From the NCBI GenBank assembly GCA_030760725.1, contig JASWHV010000004.1, positions 55,209,136 to 55,273,135 on the forward strand: 64,000 nucleotides of DNA, in the 5' to 3' direction. This DNA comes from Neostapfia colusana (lineage: Eukaryota; Streptophyta; Magnoliopsida; Poales; Poaceae). Both the position numbers and the translations under genes were made by a program. Below, in pieces: positions 21,601 to 33,600 of this stretch. How positions within the stretch are numbered: position 1 is the stretch's first letter; every line of letters begins with the position of its first letter. The notes under the pieces were generated by a model. The model was given only the letters and a program-made list of their open reading frames with translations. It did no database searches and had not been told where the DNA came from.

Positions 21601-24600
21601 ACGCCGGGGCCACGTAAGGCACAACAGGTGGCGTGGAAGACGCCAAAGTCGTGCGTGGTGCAGCGGGTGGGTAACCTGCAAGAGGTAACCGACTGGGTAG
21701 AGCGCTCCTCTTAGAAGAACCTGCGGAATGGGTAGAGCGCTCCTCCTTCCGCTGTGCCTCCCACTCCTCCCGAGTGAGGTACAGTTGGACGTTGTGTACT
21801 CCTCCCTTCCGCTGCGTCGAGTCGAAGGTGTTCTCAGTCGCCCTGAGACGCCCCGTCACCTCCGACAAGGTGAGAGTCGACACGTCCAGCAGTGTCGTGG
21901 TCGCCACCACGATCTGTTGGAAGCGTTCTGGAACGCTTCGCAGGAGCTTCTCCACGGCCCTCTCTTCTCCTATCTCCTCCCCTAGTGACGCAAGCCGTCA
22001 TAGCATACCGCTCAGGCGGAGGGAGAAGTCCTCCACGCTTTCGCCATCCTTGAAGACAGCGTCTTTGAACTCCTTTCGGAGTTGTTGCGTCGTCGTCTTC
22101 TTCACGCGGTCGGCCCCTACCCGCATGATGGCGATCGTGTCCCATGCCTCCTTCGCCGTCCTCTTTTCACCGATCGTCGTGATCATCTCCGACGGGACAG
22201 CGCTGACCAAGATGTCAAGTGCCACCATATCTTCCTACTCGCTCATGTTCCCCTCCTCCACGGCCTTCCAAAGCAGACGTGCCTTCAACTTAATCTTCAT
22301 CATGACAGCCCACTCCGCGTAGTTGGTCTTGGTGAAGTGAGCACGGGGAACCCCGTCCCGGTGTTCACCTCACGAGCTGCCGGTGAGGGTGTCGCATGGC
22401 TGATGGCGTTGCCGCTGCTTGTAGGTGTAGACGACATCTTGCAGAATTCAGCCTAGGGTTAAAACCGGCTCTAATACCACGAATGTTGCAATTCCAGCCC
22501 CAAAAACTTCTTTGTTCTTGCTGTAGGAACTGATCTGCCCTTAGCAGATTAATCTGACCAGGCTTTGATGGTGGCTGAACCAAGCCTGGTGGCGGCTAGG
22601 GTTGAGGAGGGAGGCAGCAGCTTGGGGAAGATGATGCCCAAGGCAGCAGCTGGAGCAGCAGCCTTGAGGGGCGGCTGGAACAGCAGTTGGCGACTGGAGA
22701 ATCCTAGGCGGCGACAGACCTGGGCGGCAGACCCTAGCCCCTGGTGGCGGCTAGGGTTCCTGGTAGTGGTGTCGACCTGGACAAAGAGGGGGGGCGGCGG
22801 CTGCAAGGGGAGAGAGGCGGCTAGGGCAGAAAAGTGGAGGAAATTTCCTTTATTGAACTCTCTCAACTTTTAGGGTGTTTTGGCTTGTTTATATAGCCCC
22901 CCCTTACAAGAGTCTTAATCTATTAGAAAAGAATCTATTAGTCTATCTCTAAAAAGACTAAACTCAGATTTCTTCTAGAAGGGGACCCGGCCTGAGCCAG
23001 GGTAGACCAGCCCACTTGGCCCAGTTCTGGCCGCCCTGAGCCAGAGGCAGATCAGCCCACAGAGGTAGGGTCGAGGACGATCAAGACCAACAACCAGGTG
23101 TTCTGGACAACGGCGTCCTGAGTGTGAAGATTGGCGACGACGTAAGTCTCGTAGGGAAGGAGATCCGTGGCGACGTCGATAGTGGCATTCCCGAGTTACT
23201 GCTCAGTCTCATCGAGCCAGCAAGCGAGGGCGTCCTCAGAGGCGCGCTCATGCTTCTACACAGGGGCGATAGCCTGCTCACACTCTCGAGCAGCGGCCAA
23301 AGCAGCGGCGAGAACCAAGTGGGATGTAGTTGCCTCGTCACGTGAGGTCGCAGCCAGGAGAAAGTCACGTTGGCCAGATCCGGCATCAAGATAGTCGCAT
23401 ATGGCCGGCCCGGGCCTACGTAGGCGGAGATCGGACAGGGTCAAACCGGCAGTAGCCGCCCGAGACCAAGTAAGGATGTCAGCCCTCTATAGTCTAGCGA
23501 CGCCCCCCTGCACCACGGAGCCAGGTGTGGACGAAGACCAAAGGACGGAGCCGAACTCAGGCACGGTGGCCGAGGCAGACGCTGAGCAGGGCGCGGCGAT
23601 CCAAGGGTTGTGGCGGCGAGGGCAGCGCATGGGATACGGCTTTTATTTTCCTTCTCTTTTTTTCTTTTCTCTATTTTTTACTTTTCTCCTACCGACCTTT
23701 ATTTTCCTCTGCTAGTATGCTACAGTACCAAACCGTTTAACCCGTCTCAACACGTGTAGACCATTTAAATGCTAAGCGATGGGTCACTAACTGTCTAGCT
23801 TTTACTGTTTAGGATAACACTTGCTCGGTGGCGAGGGCAGCACTTGCGATTCCGGCGGCGGAGGCGGCGCTTTGGAAGACGGCGGCACCTTGGAACCCGA
23901 ACGTGGGGGCGGCCCCGTGGATCTCGACGGCAAGGGCGACCCCTGGAGGCCAGCGGCGAAGGGAGGTGCGGGCGAAGCCACGGTGTGCGAGGGGTGGTGG
24001 GAGGGGCAGAGGAGAGAGGAGAGGGGAAGGGGAAGGGTAGCCGGCGGCGCAATCATGGACGCGGCTGAGAGAAGGTGGGAGGCCAAGGATTTAGGCTGAT
24101 TCCATATTAGAGGATAAGACTGGATTATTTCATTGATAGGCAATCAAGAGTACATATATAGGGGTACAAGACTTGAGGGTCAAGTAGCCTATTGTCTAAT
24201 AACCAAATTACCCTCTAACCCAATACATATACGCTAACAGACATCATGCGGATCATTCACATCGCCAAAAAAATGTGCAAACACATGTCAATTTCTGCAT
24301 TGAGAGGAGGGAGAAACTTCTACATTATTTGTGCAAAAGCCTTTATCCCCACTAGAAAAATGTTTGCTTTGGTGATCATGATACAAATATATTACGTTCT
24401 CCACACGAAACCAAGAAAATGGTAGTTTAATTACTTGCAAAAGGATTGTTATTTTGTTACTTTGAGAAAATGGACCTGTTTTCATTTGTGGAATGAGTGG
24501 AACTTCAATTTATGTACCTTATCAGGATCTTGTAAGTCTTTGAACGCGTTATTCAATTTCACGAACGCCTCTTGTGCTGAAGGGTGAGGGCATTTGTCGG

Positions 24601-27600
24601 GATGTACTAAAAGAGACAGTTTCCAATACCTACAATGTAAGGCAAGAGGATTAATCACTTGATTAGAAGAACGGGGGAATGTATTTAATTTTGCATAACG
24701 GGAAGTATTATAACATTAGTCGTAAGATGCAGTCACATTTTCCACAGGAACTTGCGAGTTGTAAGACATGTTAAGTCTACAACCTAGAGAAAAAAATACT
24801 AGTTGAACACTACAAGATATATTAAACAAGAAACAATGTCAACACACTAAACAATTGACAAAATATAAGGAAAAAAAATCACATCCATGTGAATCAAGTA
24901 TCACTTTTATTTTTTGAAAAAAAAAACTGAAACATATCAACAGGTATTGTCGAATTGTGCCGTCGACACTTCCCCCGGGCCTGCTTTAGGAGCAGCCCGC
25001 GGAGGTTCTTTTTCGGAGGGGCTAGTTCTCTCGGGAGGTCACGTTGGTTGTGAGAGGATTGACACAAGGATTTTTACGTGGTTCGGGCCGCCAGAGCGTA
25101 ACACCCTACATCCACGGGAGTTGTATTGCTCGGAGCTTAGAACCGTAGTTCTAAGCTTGGAGATCTAGGTGAGCTGAGTTGCCCAAAATGCCGAACCCCT
25201 TGCAATGTTGCCAACTCGAGTCTTTTATGCTTCAAGGCTCGGGCGGCTTACAAGGTGGGCCCCAGGGCCCGACAGGTGGCCCAGGGAGATTTCCTGCCAT
25301 CTATCATATCTTGCAGTGAATGCTGGTAGTTGTCTCTGGCAATGGCTTCTTGGTCGTTGTTATGTCGTCCTGCCCGTGCCGCGGGATAGGCGTAGTGGTT
25401 GATGGCAGGGACGGCAGGAAATGTCTTGTCGCTGTATATATTGGTCAACGGCTTCTGACATGGCGTGCTTGTCTTAACTGTGACGCGACTGGTCACAGTG
25501 TCGCCTGACAGGGGCGTGCGCCGCGCCTCCGCGTCTTGGGAAGGCGCGGGTCTTAAATGTCTTGATCGGACAAGGCATGGCGTGCCTTTACTCCTGTTGC
25601 CTACCGAGTCGGGGTGGACAGCACGGCACGTGGCGCCTTCGGAGCTCACCCCTGCGGAGGAGGTGAGGTCCGGCACTGCTGGACACGTGGCAGGCCCGAG
25701 GCTCGCCTCTGAGGAGAGGGGAGGCCCGACACTGCTGGACACGTGGCGCCTTCGGAGCTCGCCACTGCGGAGGGGGCGAGGTTCGGCTCTGTTGGCCACG
25801 TGGCGGGCCCGGGGCTCGCCTCTGAGGAGAGGGGAGGCTCGGCCCTGCTGGACACGTGGCGCCTTCGGAGCTCACCCCTACGGAGGGGGCAAGGTCCTTA
25901 GGCGGTTTTTCTCCTATGCGCGGGGGTACCCGGTACTGAGGGTACCGACAGTGGCCCCGGGCCCACCTCAGGGGAGATAACGATCCCGTGGGTGGGGCCT
26001 TCTCCGCGCACTTTCTTGGAAACTCCTTTAGGCCGTTGCAAGAGCAGCACGACCTAACCGCACGGGCCCACGCATACTCCCCATTAATGGGAAGCGCCGA
26101 CGTGCAGGGCAGTTACCGGGACTCTTCCATCTCTCTGGAGCCGGCGGTGCGGAGCCTCGTCGCCGAGCGGGAGGAGATCGCCAGGGTCAGAGTCGGAGAC
26201 GTCGCCGCCCTCGTCACGTCTCGGTTCTAGCGGGAGGCCGGGGACTCTTAGATGCTTGCCCTTGCACTGCTGGCCACGTGGCAGGCCCGGGGCTCGCTTT
26301 GAGGAGAGGGGAGACCCAGCCCTGCTGGACACGTGGCGCCTTCGGAGCTCGCCCCTGTGGAGGGGGCGAGGTCCGGCTCGGCTGGCCACGTGGCAGGCCC
26401 GGGGCTCGCCTCTGAGGAGAGGGGAGGCCCGGCCCCGCTGGACACGTGGCGCCTTCGGAGCTCACCTCTGCGGAGGGGGTGAGGTCTGGTACTGCTGACC
26501 ACGTGGCAGTCCTAGGGCTCGCCTCTGAGGAGAGGGGAGGCCCGGTCCCGCTGGTCACGTGGCGCCTTCGGAGCTCACCCCTGCGGAGGGGGTGAGGTCT
26601 GGTACTGCTGACCACGTGGCAGGCCCAGGGCTCGCCTCTGAGGAGAGGGGAGGCCCGGCCCCGCTGGTCACGTGGCGCCTTCGAAGCTCACCCCTGCGGA
26701 GGGGGTGAGGTCCTGCACTGCTGACCACGTGGCAGGCCCAGGGCTCGCCTCTGAGGAGAGGGGAGGCCCGACCCTGCTGGACACGTGGCGCCTTCGGAGC
26801 TCACCCCTGCGGAGGGGGTGAGGTCCGGCACTGCTGGCCACGTGGCAGGCCCAAGGCTCGCCTCTGAGGAGAGGGGAGGCCCGGCCCTGCTGGTCACGTG
26901 GCGCCTTCGGAGCTCACCCCTGCGGAGGGTGTGAGGTCCGGCACTGCGCCTTCGGAGCTCATCCCTGCGGAGGGGGCGAGGCCCGGCTCTGCGCCTTCGG
27001 AGCTCACCCCTGTGGAGGGGGCGAGGCCCGGCTCTACGCCTTCGGAGCTCACCCCTACGGAGGGGGCGAGGCCCGGCTCTGCGCCTTCGGAGCTCACCCC
27101 TGCGGAGGGGGTGAGGTCCGGCTCTGCGCCTTCGAAGCTCGGCCCGGCTCTGCGCCTTCGGAGCTCACCCCTGCGGAGGTGGTGAGGTCCGACTCTGCGC
27201 CTTCGGAGCTCACCCCTGCGGAGGGGGTGAGGTCCGGCACTGCTAGCCACGTGGCAGGCCCAGGGTTCGCCTCTGAGGAGAGGGGAGGCTCGGCCCTGCT
27301 GGACACGTGGCGCCTTCGAAGCTCACTTCTACGGAGGGGGTGAGGTCCGGCACTGCGCCTTCGGAGCTCACCCCTGCGGAGGGGGCGAGGCCCGGCTCTG
27401 CGCCTTCGGAGCTCACCCTTGCGGAGGGGGTGAGGCCCGGCACTGCTGGCCACGTGGAAGGTCCAGGGCTCGCCTCTGAGGAGAGGGGAGGCCCGGCCCT
27501 GCTGGACACGTGGCGCCTTCGGAGCTCACCCCTGCGGAGGGGGTGAGGTCTGACACTGCTGGCCACGTGGCAAGCCCAGGGCTCGCCTCTGAGGAGAGGG

Positions 27601-30600
27601 GAGGTCGGGCCCTGCTGGGACACGTGGCGCCTTCGGAGCTCACCCCTGCAGAGGGGGTGAGGTCCAGCACTGCTGGCCACGTGGCAGGCCCAGGGCTCGC
27701 CTCTGTGGAGAGGGGAGGCCCGGCCTGCTAGACACGTGGCGCCTTCGGAACTCACCCCTGCTGAGGGGGTGAGGTCCGCACTGCTAGCCACGTGGCAGGC
27801 CCGAGGCTCGCCTCTGAGGAGAGGGGAGGCCCGGCCCTGCTGGACACGTGGCACCTTCGGAGCTCACCCCTGCGGAGGGGGCGAGGCCCGGCTCTGCACC
27901 TCCGGAGCTCACCCCTGCGGAGGGGGTGAGGCACGGCTCTGCGCCTTCGGAGCTCACCCCTGCGGAGGGGGCGAGGCCCGGCTCTGCGCCTTCGGAGCTC
28001 ACCCCTGCGGAGGGGGTGAGGCCCGGCTGGTGAAGTCCGGCACTGTTGGCCGCGTGGCAGGCCCCGGGGCTCGCCTCTGAGGAGAGGGGAGGCCCAGCCC
28101 CACTGGACACGTGGCGCCTTCGGAGCTCACCCCTGTGGAGGGGATGAGGTCTGGCACTGTTGGCCACGTGGCAGGCCCAGGGCTCGCCTCTGAGGAGAGG
28201 GGAGGCCCGGCCCCGCTGGACACGTGGCGCCTTCAGAGCTCACCCCTGCGGAGGGGGTGAGGTCCGACACACGAGTAGGGAAATGGTATAATTCTACTCA
28301 GAGGTCCTCCCTTCCCTGTCTCTTAGTCTTATTTGGCTTACAGTCCTGGGCCGGTATACGGAGCTTGGGTAATTCAGTGCAATCGGTACCGGAGGTCCGA
28401 CTACTCCTTGGTCAGGGTATAAACGTCCGGTCCCTAGTGTTGGACTGTACGTGTATTAGGGGGCATTTTAGTCCTTTGTATTAGGGTTACTTAGCCCTTA
28501 AGCTGTGTCCCCCTATATATGTATCCTCCTTGACCGCCTGTCATTGAACTAATCACTTTTCTCTAATCTAATTTGGTATCAGATTGCCTCTCTCTCTGCC
28601 CTTCTCTCTCTCCCGACCGCCGCGCCGCCTTCAACGCGCGCCGCCCGCCGCCTGACTGTCGTGCCCCCCTCCTTCTCGTGCGCCGCCGCCGCGCCGCCAG
28701 GCCGCCCCCCCCCCCTCCTTCTCGCGCGCCGCCAGGCCGAGCCCCCCCCCCCTCCTTCTCACGCGCCGCCGCCGCCCCGATCCCGGTGTTCCACGCGATG
28801 CAGCCGCCGATGGGGAACGAGAGGCTCGGCGCCGCTGCCCCGCCGCCGCCGCCAGGGGTGTCTTCGCCGTTCCCTGCTGGCAGACCGTTCGTGCGCCCCG
28901 GCGTTGGCCCGGCGCCGCCGTTCGGAGCCCCGCCTCCCGCTGCAACGAGTGGGTTCAGGGGCTCGACCCCGCCTCTTCAGGGCCCTTTGCTGCCACCCAC
29001 CGTCGCACCCCTGCTGCTGCCCGCTGGCGCACCCGTGCTGCCGCCCGCCGACGCGACCCCACCGCTGGCCGCCGGCGCTCCTGCAGCCCCCAGCGCTGCC
29101 ACCCCTCGAGCCGCTGCTGCCGCCTGGCCTGCCGTCGTCGCCTCTGCAGCACCCTACGATGGCGCCACTACCTGGCCCGCAGCAGCCGCAGCCGCCCCTT
29201 AGGCCGCCGGTCCTGCCGCCCTGGGCAGTACTTCTCGGCCGCCATCGGCTGATGTACCTGGTTCGGCTGTTGCCTACTCGGTTGGCACCACCGTCGAGGG
29301 TTCGAGCGTGTTGCGTTCCTTCCCGGCGCCGCCACCGCCGGGGCAATGTCGCGACCCGTTCTACACCGTCGGTCTACATGCGGGGTCTCACGCCATCTGG
29401 CCCTGACTGGGTGGTAGACTCCGGAGCCTCGTACCACACTACCCCTGACGTCGGTATCCTCTCCTCTACCCGCCCTTCCCGTCCCTCTGATCCTTCATCT
29501 ATCGTTGTTGGGAATGGGACGGCTCTTCCAGTCACCTCAGTAGGTGACTCGGGTTCGGCGGATTCGTTTCAGCTACGTGATGTTCTTGTTGCTCCTGACA
29601 TCATTCAGCACCTTTCCGTTCGTCGTTTTACTACTGACAACCATGTTTCCCTTGAGTTTGATCCTTATGGTGTAACTGTGAAGGATCTTACTACTCGACA
29701 CATTCTCTTTCGTTGTGATAGTACGGGTCCCCTGTACGCGATGTGTCTTCTTGCTTCCGCTCCGCCTCTTGCCCTGACTACGACAGCTTCTTCGACCATT
29801 TGGCATCATCGGCTTGGCCACCCTGGTGCTGATGCTATGTCGAAGTTGTCTGGTAGTTCAGTGATTTCGTGTACTCGCGGTACTCGTGACTCTCTTTGCC
29901 ATGCTTGTCAGTTGGGTCGCCACGTTCGACTTCCTTTTCCGCATTCTGTCACTCGTGTCGAGCGCATCTTTGATTTGATTCACTGTGATCTTTGGACTTC
30001 ACCTGTTCCCAGTGTTTCTGGATATAAGTATTACTTGGTGGTCGTTGATGATTTTTTGCACTATTCGTGGACTTTTCCCTTGCGACAGAAGTTTGATACG
30101 TTCGGCACTCTTTATCACTTCTTCGCTTGGGTGTCCACCCAGTTTGGGCGCACGATCCGTGCAGTCCAGTGCGATAATGGGCGCGAGTTTGACAACTCTG
30201 CGTTCCGTGACTTTCTGCTTTCTCGCGGTGTTCAGTTGCGCATGTCTTGCCCGTACACTTCCCCCCAGAACGGCAAGGCTGAGCGCATGATTTGGACCAC
30301 CAACGATGTCATGCGCTCTCTGATGTTTCAGGCTTCTATCCCTGGTCGTTACTGGGCGGAGGCGCTTCACACCGCCACCTACCTCATTAATCGCCTTCCT
30401 ACTAAGGCGATTAGTGCTCCCACCCCTCACTTCGCTTTGTTCAGCACCCCTCCTCTCTACGACCACCTTCGAGTGTTCGGGTGCACTTGCTACCCTAACC
30501 TCTCCTCGCTCGACTCGGTGTGTTTTCCTTGGGTACTCCCCTGACCACAAGGGGTACCGGTGCCTTGACCCTACCACCCGTCGTATCTTGATCTCCCGAC

Positions 30601-33600
30601 ACGTCGTCTTCGACGAGTCTTCCTTTCCTTTTTCCACCCCGTCTTCTGACTCCGTCGCTGAGTTGAATTCCCTCTTCTCCACTGACCCCGAGGCCGCTCC
30701 TGTACCGTGACCTTGTCTTTTACCTCTTGCAGGTTACCCTCCCGCTGCGCCACGCGCAGCTTCGGCGTCTTCCACGCCACCTGCTGTACCTTACGTGACA
30801 CCGACGTCCCTGACGCCACCTGCTGCGCCACGCGCGGCCCCGGCGTCCCTGACGCCACTTGTTGCGCCACGCGTGGGCCCGGTGTCCCTGACACCACTTG
30901 CTGCGCCACGCGCGGCACCGGCGTCCCTGACGCCGCCAGCTGCGCCACGCGCGGCCCCAGTGTCCCCGGCATCGCTCGCTGCGCCACGCGCGGCCCTGAC
31001 GTCCCCGACGACACCTGCTGCGCCACGCGCGGCCGCGCGTCCCCGTCGACACCTGTTGCGCCGAGCGTAGCTCCGGCGTCCCTGCCGACGCCTGCTGCGC
31101 CGAGCGCGGCCTCGGCGTCCCCGACACCAGCAGTCGCGCCGTGCGCGGCCTCGGCGTCCCCGACTTCGACTACTGCACCACGCGCGGCTCCTGCAGCGCG
31201 GTACGCCGACCCCGCTATTGTCTATCAGCGACGAGCGCGGGATGGTGGATCGTCCTCTTCGCGTCCTGAGGATCTGGTATATCACCCTCCGCTGCTTCAC
31301 CGGGACCCTCGTCACGTTCACCCGAGGGTGACTCGACGGGCCGTCGGCGTCCTTCGTCCTGTGGAGAGCTTCTCCGGGGTCGTTCTCTCGTCCTCGACCC
31401 CCCCCCCCCCCGGAGCCTGCCTCGTCACCCATCTCACCTATCCCCTCTTCTGTCCGTAGCGCCCTCGCCGATCCTCATTGGCATCGGGCTATGGAAGAAG
31501 AGTATGCGGCCCTGCTTGCCAACCGGACCTGGGACCTGGTTCCCAGTCCTGGTCGTGGCAATGTTGTCACGGGCAAGTGGGTGTTTCACATAAGAGAAAG
31601 GCGGATGGGTCTGTGGAGAGGTACAAGGCACGGTGGGTGCTTCGCGGTTTCACGCAGCGTCCCGGCGTCGACTACGACGAGACTTTCAGCCCGGCGGTGA
31701 AGCTGGCGACGGTTCGCACCGTTCTGTCGCTGGCTCTGTCGCGTTCTTGGCCTGTCCACCAACTGGACGTCAAGAACGCCTTCCTCCACGGGACGTTGAC
31801 GGAGACGATGTACTGCAGTCAGCCGACAGGGTTCGTTGATCCAGCCCGTCCAGACATGGTCTGTCGGCTGAACAAGTCCCTGTACGGGCTGAAGCAGGTG
31901 CCTCGGGCTTGGTACAGCCGGTTCGCCTCCTTCCTGGCCTCGCTCGGCTTCGTCGAGGCCAAGTCGGACACTTCGCTCTTCGTCTACAGGCGTGAGGGTG
32001 ACACTGTCTACCTCCTCCTTTACGTGGACGATATTGTCCCCACGGCGTCCAGCCCGACTCTTCTTCAGCGCACGATCTCCGCCCTGCAGCGCGAGTTCGT
32101 GATGAAGGATCTCGGCCAGCTCCACCACTTCCTGGGCATTGCGGTCGAGCAACGCCCTGGTGCTCTTTTCCTCCACCAGCGCCAGTACTGCCTGGATATC
32201 CTCGAGCGAGCGGGCATGGCTGATTGCAAGCCGTGCTCCACTCCCGTGGACACCCAAGCGAAGGTGTCTTCGTCCGACGGCGCCCCGGTCGCCGACCCCA
32301 CCACTTACAGGAGTCTTGCAGGTGCACTGCAGTACCTCACCTTCACCAGGCCGGACATCTCCTACGCGGTTCAACAGGTGTGTCTCCACATGCATGATCC
32401 GCGGGAGCCGCATCTCACGGCAGTGAAGCGGATCCTTCGGTACCTGCATGGCACCCACGACTACGGACTCCTGCGGCGCGACTCTGCCTCCGAGCTGGTT
32501 GTCTACACCGACGCTGACTGGGCGGGTTGCCCGGACACCCGCCGGTTCACCTCCGGCTATGCCGTCTTCCTGGGCGGCAACCTCGTCTCCTGGTCCTCGA
32601 AGCGGCAGCACGTGTTGTCCCGCTCAAGTGCCGAGGCGGAATACCGCGTCGTGGCCAACAGCGTGGCCGAGTCCTCCTGGCTTCAGCAGCTGCTTCAGGA
32701 GCTACACTCCCCCCTCGCCCGGAGTACGTTGGTCTACTGCGACAACGTCAACGCCGTCTACCTCTCCAACAACCCGGTACAGCATCAACGCACGAAGCAC
32801 GTGGAGATCGACCTTCACTTCGTTCGTGAGCGGGTGGCTCTCGGGGAGGTGCGAGCCCTGCACGTTCCGACGTCGTCGCAGTTCGCCGACATCTTCACCA
32901 AGGGACTCCCTTCGACGGTGTTCGCCGAGTTTCGGTCCAGTCTCAACATCTGTCGTGGCTAGATGTTGGGACTGCGGGGGGTGTTGGACTGTACGTGTAT
33001 TAGGGGGCATTTTAGTCCTCCTTGACAGGCTGTCATTGAACTAATCACGTTTCCCTAATCTAATTCCTAGTAGTTAGACCGTATCGCTAGGGAGGCAGAG
33101 TGCGCACGCTTTGGGTGCAGGACCAGGCAAAGCAGGCTGCACACCCTGGACCTCCCGCTCTGGCGTAGGTCTTTCCTGGAGGAGACCAACTGGCGTCACA
33201 GTACACTAACAAGGGGAGGTCCGAGAGGCCCCCGGGCCTTTAGCAGGTACCTCAAGCACAACCGCCTTCGGCAGGATGGCAAATGCCGACTAGGCATGAG
33301 AGTGGGAAAGGAGAGCCGAGTATACGATGAACGTACACTGTCTTGAGCATGGGAAGGAGATCATAAAAATTAATGCGTAATTTAAATGAACACATAAGTA
33401 AGCGTGGTAGGACAGGGTTCTTTTCGTTCATATAAGTCCATAGGAGAAAAACAGGTTGTACATGGAGGTAACGACCCACCCCATTGTGAAGAGGGGCAGA
33501 GCCTGCGCGCTTAGGGTACAGGACCAAGCTAAGCCGGACGTATTCCTGGACCACCCCCTAGGGCTTAGTTGCTCCGAGCGCTGCTCCTAGGCTCTATGGG

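Larger units (their letters stand above)
19652..23061 (-). mobile_element. copia-E: 3'-truncated Ty1/copia element
   Basis: 5' LTR 22484-23061, PBS TGGTATTAGAGCC at 22467-22479, gag, integrase-RT linker, RT and part of RNase H. The 3' end breaks inside RNase H at about 19652 against a gypsy LTR, and protease plus integrase are missing. A copia-F fragment lies between gag and linker. Confidence 0.85.
28438..33065 (+). mobile_element. copia-H: complete Ty1/copia element, TSD CCTAG
   Basis: 5' LTR 28438-28573 and 3' LTR 32982-33065, flanked by CCTAG at 28433-28437 and 33066-33070. PBS TGGTATCAGATTGCC starts at 28574. Reads rightward, opposite to gypsy-1 and the host gene. The gag core is deleted; protease and integrase are present but shifted, and RT-RNase H is a long open frame. 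LTRs begin TGTTGG and end AATT rather than the usual CA. Confidence 0.92.

Noticed and set aside
26214..28223. Long open frames of 80-200 codons on both strands with repeated Ser-Ala-Gly-Pro-rich peptides
   Set aside because: They follow the GC-rich tandem repeat in several frames and on both strands at once, with no domain; they are by-products of the array.
31586..32611. 341-codon minus-strand open frame
   Set aside because: It is the antisense shadow of the copia-H reverse transcriptase, with no recognisable domain.
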